From the NCBI GenBank assembly GCA_002104985.1, contig MCGO01000005.1, forward strand, positions 744,001 to 808,000: a stretch of 64,000 nucleotides of DNA, read 5' to 3'. The notes beneath the pieces were generated by a model, which ran no database searches, was not told the DNA's origin, and saw only the letters and a program-made list of their open reading frames with translations. Positions 35,385-44,732 of this stretch are shown here, one piece after another (positions within the stretch are counted from its first letter, which is position 1; every line of letters begins with the position of its first letter). Source of the DNA: Rhizoclosmatium globosum (lineage: Eukaryota; Chytridiomycota; Chytridiomycetes; Chytridiales; Chytriomycetaceae). Both the position numbers and the translations under genes were made by a program.

Positions 35385-35510
35385 TCACCACAAGAAAAAA
35401 TAAGAAAAGAAGAAGAAAAAAGGGTGAAGACAGAGAGGATGGATCATAAAGGAGAGAAAAAGAGAGAGAAGGAGAGGAGAGAGGAGGGAGGGGGGCAGAA
35501 GCTCGTATGT
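35385..35510. repeat. Purine-rich tract (plus strand)
   Basis: About 125 bases are almost all A and G on the plus strand, including runs of AAGAAGAAAA, GAGAGAGAAGGAGAGG and GGAGGGAGGGGGG. It lies between the HAUS5-like and CNBD2-like genes and borders the GC-rich block. It is simple-sequence DNA with triplex potential. No coding content is credible in any frame. Confidence 0.7.
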
Positions 35511-35569
35511 CTATCACAGCAACAATCATACACTCAGCGGTGGTGGACAGCCACATTCTAGCATTGGAA

Positions 35570-36010
35570 GAATCAAGCGCTTACAGGCTTTCTACATGGA
35601 CGTTACGCTCCTAACAACCAGTCAGTGCAATGCGATAAAGCACCGAGCTGTCTGCCAGGATGAGGACCCAGAACTGTCAACAAGTGACATTAAGAGCCAT
35701 CTCATTTTAACGCGTGTGTCGAAAGGGAAGTGACAGACGGGTGAAAGAAGGTCAATGTAGAGACTGGCGATCCTGCTTCAGAGCCTCTCCGCCGGTACCG
35801 GGCGAGGAGAGACTCCTTGTCGCAGGGGCTTCCATTGAACGCGTCTAACAGCCAAACCAACGGACGGGTATTAAATACCACAGACCTTCAACGTGTCCAA
35901 GGTGCACCGGATCAGAGTCCAGGGCAGGGTACCGCGTGAGCAGACCTCTCCATGAGCCGAAGGTGTTTGCGAGCAACAATTTCTGTGATTCTGACAATTC
36001 ACTTCCACAT
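35570..36010. ncRNA. GC-rich non-coding block, candidate structured RNA, strand unknown
   Basis: About 440 bases with no open frame of 60 codons or more in any frame, yet clearly richer in G+C than the flanking intergenic DNA. Strong hairpins are visible, for instance CTCTCC-GCC paired with GGC-GA-GGAGAG around 35785-35812. AT-rich DNA lies on the CNBD2 side. The features suggest a structured RNA gene (RNase P, MRP, SRP or similar size class), but I could not match conserved boxes of any of these by eye on either strand. It could equally be a promoter or UTR segment. Confidence 0.25.
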
Positions 36011-36074
36011 CAAAAAAGCAAAACAGGAATCGCGAATTTATATAATTATAATAATGTCACTTTATTATTGTCAC

Positions 36075-39000
36075 TTACGTACTCTTGAGTAGCCGCACCG
36101 AAATCTCATTCACCTTCCTCTGCGTCCCCTGAGCTTCCTCCTCCCGCTTGATGCGTATCTCCTTCAATATCGACTGCGTAACATGCTTCTTGTGTAAATA
36201 CCACCGCCGACTCTCAATATACACTTGATTCAACACGGTGATTGGTGGAACGGCTTTATCCGCAACCCCAGCAGAAAACGCTTTCCACGTCTCCTTCGTA
36301 GCAAACTTGTTAAAGTCGATTTTGGAAATGACTAGAAACTCGGACCGCAAGTTTGTGATGACGGATGTTTTGGCTGTGATGGCGCGGGCTCCAGTGTTGA
36401 AGGCGAGGTCGTTTGGGTTGATGGATTCGGACCCGTCGAAATAGTAGTCTCCTGCTTGCAGCTTGTTGGTGTTTAGGAATTTGGTGACAATGTGTTCGGG
36501 GAGAGCGGTTTGCACGGCTTCTTGGTACGCCTCTAATGAAGTGTTGGCTGGTGGTGGGGTATTGGTCATAATGTTTTGGTAATGCTGTTGTTGTTGTTCC
36601 GCGGAAAGTGGCACCAAGCTATATGTGCCATTATGATACTTGACTTTCTCGAATGAGAGTGCCTTAATGAGTCTACAACTGCCCGATCTGTGATAAGAAC
36701 CATCAGCACACTAAAGCTACCAATCGAACAACACATACCTTAAGAAGTACAAGTATTCACATGGATCACCTTCACAAATCACTACACTTTCTGGTGGATA
36801 CGACTTTAAATCACCATACAATGCAATCGTTTCAATATTCGCACTCAGTGTCTTGAATAGTGGAATCCTTTTGAGAAATGACAGCTTCTCACGAAGATGC
36901 GTATCATTAGTGTCCTGCACAATCCTCAAGTAGTCGTCTCTCTCAATCAACAGAAACTCTGTCGTCTTTTTCGTAATAGCCGATGTGATTCTAAGACCGC
37001 TAACAAACGCCAATTCCCCAAACGAATCTATTCAACGAGTCTATTTAGTATCTAGCACCGTCAAAGCGACAAAAACCTACCTCCACTCGTTTGAGACCCA
37101 AGTGGAATCCGATACTTTCTCTCATAATCATCCGTCTTCTTACTTTCATTCATAATCGATTCCGAACTCACAGCCGAAATACTCAATTGACTCCGCGACC
37201 TCTTATCTTTAGTCATACCCTCCCGATCCATCCTGAACATTTCAATCTCACCGTCGAGGATAACGTAAAAGTACATTCCCTTTTGGTTCTCGCCAACAAT
37301 CATCCGTTCACTATGCCACCTCTCATACCGCCCGACTTTAAGTAGTTCCCGTTGGATCGCGGGTGGATATTTTCGGAACGCCTTCATGGTGCTACAGAAG
37401 CCTTGCAACTCGGACAGCTCGAGGTCTGTTCTGAGTTCAGGTGGTTTTCGGAATAATGTGCGCATGGGTGGTGTGAGCCAGCCTTGGTAGCTGTTTTTAC
37501 TGAACAGATGACCGACGGCGAAATCAACGGCGGAGACTATGTTTCGTGTCTTTTCGGTGTTGGTTGGGTTTGCGACTTCTTGGGCAAAGTTTGCGTCTGG
37601 GTCGTATTCCCAGCCCCATCTGTTGAAGGTCGTGTTAAGGTCGAAATAAAAAACGTGCAAATAGTGCAAATAGATCCTCAACTGTACTGGGTTCTTGAGG
37701 ATCTTGCTAAGGTATTTGGTAAAGTGTGATGCAAGTGCCACTAGACGGAACATTCGACGCAAGCGGAAGAACATTTCCGATTTCCCATAGTTTTCGTCCA
37801 CCTCAAAGTCAGTCAAGAACGTGGATCCCATGTATAGACTTCCACCTAATCCACCAAACGTTGATTTTTTGCGTTGCTGCTGGAGAAACAGGTCTCGCCG
37901 AGACGGGGCATTGTTGGAGACTAACTGCGTACTCAAACAGCGCGACTCAATTACTTTGTCCTCATCAAAGTCACTGTCCGAAAGCTCATCGGAATCCTCG
38001 TCATCCTCCGAATCTTCGTCCTCGTCAGACCCATCCTCCCCACGATCCGCCTTAATCAACTTAAACGAAAGATCATTACCAGATCCCGCAAGATTAAAAT
38101 TCGAACCACCAGTCTTTCCACCTCCCAATCCCAACAAATCCATCGAACTACTCCGTCGCGATGACGCCGCACCAAACAAATTAATACAACTATTCCCCGT
38201 ATGAAACGACCCCCTCCTCGACCCACCACCGCCACCGCCACCACCTCCGCCACCACCACCATCCCGAACCCTACTCAAATCAACCGAACTCCTCCTCGAC
38301 CCCTCCTTCGACCCCCCACCTCCCCCACCTCCCCCCATCCGCACACCAGGAACACCAAGACTATCCCTCCTCCACCCAGTCCCACTACTCCTCCCCTCCC
38401 CCCACCCAACCCCGCCGTCCCCGCCATCCTCCCCCTCCTCAAGCCGAAACACAAACGGCGTAAGCGTCATGAGCCGCTTGCGCTCTTTCTCGTCGTCGAT
38501 GCGCTTGCGGGAGTCTTGGAGGACTGTCCATGTGTCGCGGTCTTGGAGGTATACCTTTGTGGCGCGGCGGAGGTGGCGGGTGGTTGTTGGGGGTGGTTGT
38601 GGGATGGTGAGGGTTGTGTGGTGGGGGAGGGGTGTGGAAGGGGTTGTCGGGGTTGGGACTGCGACGGCTTTTTCGAAGCGGGCTTTTAGGTCGGCTGTTT
38701 TTTTGTTGTTTTTTTTTGTGGGTACGTAGGGATGGGTAAGTTTGGTTTGAAATGATAGGGGATTAGGGTGGGGGTGTGGTTTTTACCTAGTGTTTTGTCC
38801 ATTTGTCCGACTCTGTTGAGGATTGTGTTTACGGAGAGACGGGGTGGTGGTGCGGTTGTGAAAGAGTTTCGCGTGATTGTTTGGGTATGGTTTGGCGATT
38901 CTGGCCGTGTGCCTTGGGATAACCGGGTTCTGGATGTATTTCCTGGCGTTTTCAACGATTTCTTGCGGTCTGTAGCAGACGAAAACGAGCCTTTCGAAAT

Positions 39001-40365
39001 TGTACTTCGTCTTGCCGTTGAGTGTGCGATGGAAGAAGCTTGGTCGTTCTCAGAAGGTGGGCTGTGAGGTTTTATGAGGATTGCAGAAGCGTTTGAGTAG
39101 AGACTTTGTTTACGTCTTGAAGAACCGTTCCTTGAATACTGGGTCGTAGTGCCAATAAGTCCTCCTACTTCATTAATAGTTCCATTTTCGCCATTTGGTG
39201 AGTCTTCCGGAGGTTGTTGTACAATGAGGGAGGGTCTGATGTACAGATTGACTTCCCCACCTGCCGTATCATTTTCTTCTTCATGCTCTTCATCTTCTTC
39301 TCCGACTGGAGCTGGTAATAGGGCTGGAGGTGTTCTTGGTCTCGCTTGAGAAAGTGCAACACCAAGGGCAACAGACCCCGCGTACATACTAGTCCGTCTT
39401 TTTTCTGCACCTGTTCCTGGGGCTCCTAAACCTTCTCCTAGAGAGGTCGAGGGTCTAGCGCCAGGTTCTGTAGCATTATTCTTGGTTTCCCCAGTTTCAG
39501 AGCTGCCTTCATTAAATATGCCGACAGGAACATTTGGTTGTAGCATTGGCAATTTCACAACGACGCCTGGAATATCTTGAGACACATTTTCATTTTGTTG
39601 TGCCGATTCCCGACGGAGTCTCATGTTGGGCGCAAGACTTCCCCGTCTCGACGAAGACCCACGTCTCGATGACGCAGCACTTGCTCCAAAAATAAAAGCA
39701 TCGGTACTAGTCCGTCTTGCTCTCTTTACTTGCTCATTTTTCTTTGTGCTAGAGCCTCCAAGTCCAAGATCTCCAACTGTATTGCTCTTGGGGTTTGTGC
39801 TTCCGGCAATGTCAGGCAGCACAAGCTGGACGAGTGAACCTAGAGAACCTTCTTCTGCTGTATCACTTTCAGATTTTCCGTTGTTTGTGCGTTTATTAGA
39901 AGCGGTAGCACCATCGCCTCGTGGATTCGTGATTTCCATCATATTTTTACGACGCGGCGGAGTCGGAGAATCAGGTAAGCCAATCGCGAAGCCACCCTTC
40001 TCGTCCTCATTTTCACCATCGGTGGTTGAAGGAGGTGGTCTGACAGGAAACACATATTCTTCAACCGGAGGTTCTTCCCCAAAGATTGCGCCGTCAATCA
40101 CGATAGGCCCCGTTGAAGGAGCGTCGTCGTCCTTTGTATTCTTCTTTTTCTTTCGTTTGCGAACAGGGCCAGGGCTTAAACCGTTTCCTTTTGAGGCGAG
40201 AGAGCTTATAGATTCTGGAATCATGAGTGTGACTGGCTTTGGGGATGCCGGGGAAGTTGGAGTAAAGGGACTTGCGGGAGAGAGGGAAGATGAAACAGAG
40301 GCTGTTGATTGATTGCTGGGTGAGCGCTTTGGGATTACAAGGGCTGGAATAGTTGGAGTAGTCAT
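36075..40365 (-). CDS. Large cyclic nucleotide-binding domain protein (CNBD2-like)
   Basis: About 1,330 residues. The first 800 or so are disordered: Ser/Pro/Thr-rich, with a KRKKKK cluster, acidic runs and two poly-Gly stretches around 38.2-38.35 kb. The C-terminal part is conserved: FFRLRRMFRLVALASHFTKYL, then RKPPELRTDLELSELQGF, PPAIQRELLKVGRYERWHSERMIV and MYFYVILDGEIEMF, a cyclic nucleotide-binding fold. After a short intron come DSFGELAFVSGLRITSAI (phosphate-binding cassette region) and a second such fold (PLFKTLSANIETIALYGDL, VVICEGDPCEYLYFL). CNBD2 is a sperm protein in mammals. The cassette lacks the usual RxA arrangement (RITSA), so ligand binding is not certain. Start ATG at 40365. 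Confidence 0.78.
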
Positions 40366-40529
40366 GTTGTCCGCTGTAGCTTGAGCTTGTCAGTGATTTT
40401 CGTAAAGATTCTCGCAGCAAACAGAAGAGGGTACATTGACTTCAAAAATGTGATGGATATGATTCAGAATGGATTGGCATGGATTGGATTGGATTTGTAT
40501 GGATGACGAATCACAAAACAAGAGTTTCG

Positions 40530-41132
40530 ATGATTCGCGCACTTCTTATTGCCAGTGGATGCGGGATTGCGGCCACATACGCCCTGACACGCAAGCTAGA
40601 CGCGGTTCCCCGGGACACGCTCTTGGCGCTTAAGAAGGAGCAGCTGTCGCGCACGTTCCCTGAGTCGCAGCTTCCGTTTGACACGTTCGAGCTGCGGGTG
40701 CCCAGGCGACTCCTCGGACCACCAAGTCGCCGCATCACGATCAGCGAGGCGGCATCGAGTTTCGGCCACTCGCCGGTGTTTGCGCTTGAGCGGTGGCTGA
40801 TCTTCAACGCGGGGCTTGCCGACAACGTTGCTGTTCCGCACTCGTTCGATCAGGGAAACAAGATGGCGATTTGGACAGTTGAGGCGCGTGCCCACAATCA
40901 ACTTCTTCTGTCGTGGTCCGCGAAGGGCGCGCCGTTCTCGGGCTCAACCTTTTTGAGTGTCGGGGAAACTGAAGACGGCGCATCCGCGGTGATTCGCTTT
41001 GGCTCTGGTTTGAATGTGCCAAAGGGTCGAGACGTGTCGCAAGTCTCACTCAACTTGCACTACTTTTACTCGAGAGTCCTCCTGGTGAACACGGCGGCTG
41101 TCATGGTCTTCCGCGGCCTCACTGCCCCATGA
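40530..41132 (+). CDS. Unrecognised intronless GC-rich gene, N-terminal membrane anchor
   Basis: A single open frame of 200 codons with an N-terminal hydrophobic span (MIRALLIASGCGIAATYALT), then a soluble part with SFGHSPVFALERWLIF, WTVEARAHNQLLLSW, FRFGSGL-like segments and a hydrophobic end. I do not recognise the family. An in-frame ATG at 40479 is also possible; 40530 puts the hydrophobic span at the N-terminus. Codons end in G or C much more often than in neighbouring genes, and there are no introns, which is unusual here and could mean transfer or high expression. It is divergent from the CNBD2-like gene (165 bp apart) and converges on the FUN14 gene. Confidence 0.65.
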   Translation: MIRALLIASGCGIAATYALTRKLDAVPRDTLLALKKEQLSRTFPESQLPFDTFELRVPRRLLGPPSRRITISEAASSFGHSPVFALERWLIFNAGLADNVAVPHSFDQGNKMAIWTVEARAHNQLLLSWSAKGAPFSGSTFLSVGETEDGASAVIRFGSGLNVPKGRDVSQVSLNLHYFYSRVLLVNTAAVMVFRGLTAP

Positions 41133-41215
41133 TCAATCCATTTTATTCGATGTTCAATGCTCAAACACCTCATATCACTTCAACCTGTACGAATAATAAA
41201 ACATCAACTGTCTAT

Positions 41216-41682
41216 CTATCCGTAACGGAATCCGAGGAAGAAGGCAGCAGCGAATCCACCAGCAGAAGGAAGGTCCATAGTCAAGTTGTGGATCAATCGG
41301 TAGCTAACCAACTTCAAGTCATTCTGAGTAATCTTTCCATCTCCGTCCATATCAATGCCCTTAGTTATGCTGTTTTCAATCTTGTTCCAGTCCACCTTGG
41401 CGTATCCAGAGTAATGGAGTGCCTGCAACGACATGAATCCAACTCCAATCGCAAGTCCCGCACCCTTTGCAAACTTTTTACATGCGAATCCGGAGCAGGC
41501 ACCGAGGAGACTGGTTTCAAAGGGTCGTTAGCTTGCTTTTGTCTTCAATCTCTATTTAGAAACACTCACGTTGCAACACTAATCTCCTGGAAGTCGGCTG
41601 GGTGTGTTCCAAACGAGAATGAAGGAACAACAGCACCGTCATCCTTCTTTGGTGCGGCTGGAGCTGGCGTTGAAGTGGTCAT
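41216..41682 (-). CDS. FUN14-domain mitochondrial membrane protein with EF-hand-like loop
   Basis: FUN14/FUNDC family protein of the outer mitochondrial membrane; FUNDC1 is a mitophagy receptor in animals. Exon 1 (start at 41682) encodes MTTSTPAPAAPKKDDG and DFQEISVAT. After one intron the second exon has GACSGFACKKFAKGAGLAIGVGFMSLQAL, the glycine-rich FUN14 helices, then DMDGDGKITQNDL, which has the spacing of a calcium-binding EF-hand loop, and a final helix AGGFAAAFFLGFRYG. About 135 residues. Confidence 0.85.
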
Positions 41683-41774
41683 TTGCTTTTTTCAGTTCAG
41701 TAAGACACAAAACCTGAAGACACTTATCCAGCAAATGAGAAAGAATATAGAATATATATAACAAATGTAATGCA

Positions 41775-42122
41775 TTAATAATCAGGGCACAACCTTAAAC
41801 TCCAATACAGCAACACTAGAACTACCACCCGTCTCATCAACAGCAACAACCCGCTCCCCTCCAACAACCCCCCACTACCACCACCACGTCCACCCACACC
41901 CATACCCGTCACAGCCCGTTTCCGTTTCATCACTTTATACCCCGCCGTCACGCAATACAACACAAAACACAAAACCCCAACAAACAACACAGACCCAACA
42001 ATCATCCACATCCCCGCCTGTTGCTGCGTCGCGTCGTATGCAGGGTTTGATGAGCTGTTCGTATCAGTATACGAATTCAAGGCCGAGTCCGTGGATTCCA
42101 ACGCGTGTTTTGGGTCGGGCAT
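41775..42122 (-). CDS. Small single-pass membrane protein, unassigned (paralogue of 44054-44386)
   Basis: Start at 42122 (MPDPKHALEST). A Ser/Thr/Asn-rich N-terminal part of about 40 residues is followed by one membrane span, MWMIVGSVLFVGVLCFVLYCV, and a basic stop-transfer KVMKRKR, then a Gly-rich tail and a hydrophobic end. The topology suggests a short ectodomain without a cleaved signal. The membrane span resembles that of the small protein at 44054-44386. No family recognised; about 115 residues, single exon. Confidence 0.45.
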   Translation of the reverse strand: MPDPKHALESTDSALNSYTDTNSSSNPAYDATQQQAGMWMIVGSVLFVGVLCFVLYCVTAGYKVMKRKRAVTGMGVGGRGGGSGGLLEGSGLLLLMRRVVVLVLLYWSLRLCPDY

Positions 42123-42440
42123 GGTTGCGTCGTTGTTTGATATCGCCCACCTTCTCATCTGGTATATCGCGGCTTTTTTTTTGAGTATGGAGAAACTACA
42201 CGATTCAAGATTGGAGGATATGCACGAATGCGGGGGCAGCAGTGTGACGTGAGTGTGGGTGATATTTCTGAAGGGGAAGGTTGTCAATGTCAAAAAACTC
42301 TGCTTTCAAATCCTACTTAATAATTTACTATAATTTATTAGCTACTTAACGTCACTATGACGAATTTCATGTGGTCCGACGCGGTTTGCGGCGGAGTTCT
42401 ATCTAATTTCCGCAACTTATATGATTTCTCCCTCTGAGAC
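42123..42440. other. Intergenic, nothing recognised
   Basis: About 320 bases between the small membrane protein and repeat copy A. Open frames here are only extensions of the membrane-protein frame without a better start. No RNA gene or repeat is evident. Confidence 0.5.
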
Positions 42441-42444
42441 GACA

Positions 42445-42526
42445 GACAACGTGGCCGAGCGGTTAAGGCGATAGACTAGAAATCTATTACTCTCTGAGTG
42501 CGCAGGTTCAAGTCCTGCCGTTGTCG
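42445..42526 (+). tRNA. tRNA-Ser(AGA), intronless
   Basis: 82 bases. Acceptor stem GACAACG pairs with CGTTGTC and a G discriminator follows. The D arm reads GCCGAGCGGTTAAGGC. The anticodon stem ATAGA/TCTAT closes the loop CTAGAAA, with AGA at the anticodon. A long variable arm (CTCTCTGAGTG) marks a type II serine tRNA, and the T arm GCAGG-TTCAAGT-CCTGC is intact. Confidence 0.95.
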
Positions 42527-43036
42527 GAAGAAAGCTTTTCGTCATGCTAGGTTCCGCTTCAGGTGTTTGTGTTGGTGAATAGGATGCGAAACTGGGGAAA
42601 CGTACATATGCCTTTGACTTTCTTGAACTCTTGATCGAACTAACTCATGCAGTCAATTGTCGCGCAATGATGGGCTTCTTGCTGGTTTGGTGTTGTCATG
42701 GGTTGCTTTCGGTTTCTTGCTTCTCCCAAAGTTGCACCGTCTCCCAAAGGATTTAAGAAACATACAAACGCTTCTTGGATTTGGAGTTGAGGTTAAAATT
42801 TACAAGGCGATCTGAGAATTCCCAAAAACCACTATAAATTAGCAAATAGTATGTTAAACAATGGTCAACAGAATGTTTCAGATACATTTGAAAGGTGATG
42901 CCTTCAACTTTGAGGGGTAGCTTCAGTCGTGACTGTGAAGTTCATGGTGAAGTTCGAGTCGAGTTCCACAAAATTCAACTTCACCCCTCTACACCTGCCT
43001 CAGTGTCACCACACAGCGCATTCTGCTGCTAAAAGC

Positions 43037-43108
43037 GGGCCTCACGGGGAATTGAACCCCGGACCTCTCGCACCCAAAGCGAGAATCATACTACTAGACC
43101 ATAAGGCC
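43037..43108 (-). tRNA. tRNA-Pro(TGG), intronless
   Basis: 72 bases on the minus strand. Acceptor GGCCTTA pairs with TGAGGCC, discriminator C. The anticodon stem CTCGC/GCGAG closes the loop TTTGGGT with anticodon TGG. The T arm is CGGGG-TTCAATT-CCCCG. All arms are intact. Confidence 0.95.
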
Positions 43109-44053
43109 GCTGTACTCTTGAAAAATCAATATCCAATATAACCGCGTATTAACTGCAGCACAACACGAAAATGCATCATTACTTGATTATCGTTATATTT
43201 AGATAGTTTGTATCGTTGTGACCAGTGTGGGATGTTTAGATTTTGGGAGTATCGGAACATTCTTCTTTCCCAAGAAAACGTTTCCACCATTTATTTCCAT
43301 TCACGCAAACCTACTCCAAAAGTTCTCTGAAGTGTATAGAAGCAGTATAATTACGCCTGCATAGGAGATTCCAATCGTGGCCAGTGCTCAGAATATTCTT
43401 TTGACCAGAATTGTCAGATTTGACAGCGATTCCTGCCTCACCAGCGATCCCAAAATCACTTTCACACTTTCGTAAAAACGCCCTGAAAAGCGGGAATTTC
43501 CCATCTGTATATGAAGAGAAGCCCACCTGTGAATGGGGAATGATGAATACCACAGGACCCTGTTGATAGCATACAGTGCGAGTGGCTCCCATACGAAGCC
43601 TGGGAGGACAGCGCGATGCAGTCGGGTTATATATACTTATTGTATTGTTTTGCTCTTGGGTGGGTGAGGTTGACCTGCTACTTGTTTAACATAAAAACCT
43701 AATTGAAGGGCACGATCAAATAAACAAAGGAATGAAAGCAGTTTTAAGTGTCATCGAGTCTAAAGACTTATTTTTTATGGGGGTTTGTTCTGGGGGAAGT
43801 GTGTGCCTGCATCAAAATGTGAAATCCCTGAACGAACAATAAGGAGGACTTATGCTTCGCTTCAGTAACATTACTGTTAAATACAGCTTCGTGTCTGCGT
43901 TATTATATTCTCGCGCTATAATCGCGCACTATTCTTTTGTTAAAGTTGGATTCTCGGGCACGTGGAATTCAATTAATGGAACAACACCTACACAAAATAG
44001 CTACAATATCTATCCAGATTTATTTACATATAATTGCTTCCCATAATAATTGA

Positions 44054-44386
44054 TCAAACAGACGCCAAATACCCGTCCCCTTCCCGCGCCTCTTTCCTCA
44101 GCAAAACCAACCTGGCAAGTCGCTTCTCGCATTCATCCAACTCAGCTGGCGCGCTCGAACCAGATAATAATTTGCGCCATTGCGTGCAGCAGATAACTAC
44201 GAGATATAGCGCGAGCACAAAGACTCCTGATCCGATTCCCATCCAGAGGCTGGTACGGTCTATGTATACGATAGGCGTTGTTCCTTGGATTGATGGTATT
44301 GTTTCGGTTGCGTTGATGGGGAGTGGGAAGCTTTGATGAGCTGGAGGGATGAATGGGGTTGGGTGTGGAGTGATCATTCCTGTCAA
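44054..44386 (-). CDS. Small single-pass membrane protein, unassigned (paralogue of 41775-42122)
   Basis: Single exon of about 108 codons (MITPHPTPFIPP from the ATG at 44377, or two codons earlier). A Pro/Thr-rich N-terminal part is followed by the membrane span SLWMGIGSGVFVLALYLVVICC, then QWRKLL and a charged helix (ELDECEKRLARLVLLRKEAREG). Span residues W-M, G-S, F-V, L, V and C-T align with those of the protein at 41775-42122. No family recognised. Confidence 0.45.
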   Translation of the reverse strand: MTGMITPHPTPFIPPAHQSFPLPINATETIPSIQGTTPIVYIDRTSLWMGIGSGVFVLALYLVVICCTQWRKLLSGSSAPAELDECEKRLARLVLLRKEAREGDGYLASV

Positions 44387-44732
44387 TTCCTGTCAAAATA
44401 TAAACCTTTTATTCTAAACGTTTTGATAAACTGCAGATGATACACATTATGATCTGGATTAAAAAAATGTGTAGCCAATCTAAGAAGTGTACAAATCAGC
44501 CACTCAACGTACTTTTAGAAAGTATACAATTAAGTCTGTAAAGCAACTCTATATAGCTAAACGTTAAACTTTCTTAAAGAAATAGAGTTTAATGAATTTT
44601 GTTCAAAGTACAGTAACTTCTTCGCTCACCTTTCCATTTCTTTCTTTTTTCCCACCGCCCCATCTCTTCTTGCGCGCCCCATCCTCACTCCCCTTCAAGC
44701 TTTGGAAACCCCTTTTATAACCCAACCAACCA
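44387..44732. other. Intergenic, AT-rich
   Basis: About 345 bases with low G+C between the small membrane protein and the Myb-type gene. A pyrimidine-rich stretch (around 44630-44700) precedes the Myb gene start and may be its promoter. Nothing else is seen. Confidence 0.5.

Larger units (their letters stand above)
42441..44010 (+). repeat. tRNA-associated repeat family, copy A
   Basis: Begins at tRNA-Ser(AGA) and runs through a divergent spacer, tRNA-Pro(TGG) on the other strand, a conserved block of about 330 bases, and a long tail ending near CACCTACACAAAATAGCTACAATA. The conserved block, read on the minus strand, has TATATATAA at 43627-43635, a CTCCCA/TGGGAG hairpin, and an ORF from ATG 43592 to a stop at 43311 (93 codons, MGATRTVCYQQGPVVFIIP). 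The tail matches copy B almost base for base, with a few small indels; the Ser-Pro spacer does not match B or C. The repeat sits between two paralogous small membrane-protein genes. Confidence 0.85.

Noticed and set aside
37061..38470. Poly-Gly encoding ORF considered as a separate gene
   Set aside because: It continues directly into the conserved cyclic nucleotide-binding region and is joined upstream by a short intron, so it is part of the CNBD2-like gene.
42929..43141. Open frame with GPHGELNPGPLAPKARIILLDHKAA, also at 58757-58960
   Set aside because: It is the antisense translation of tRNA-Pro(TGG), present only where the tRNA is present.
43852..44046. Plus-strand ORF of 64 codons in the tail of repeat copy A
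   Set aside because: Copy B has indels that break the same frame, so no protein is conserved.
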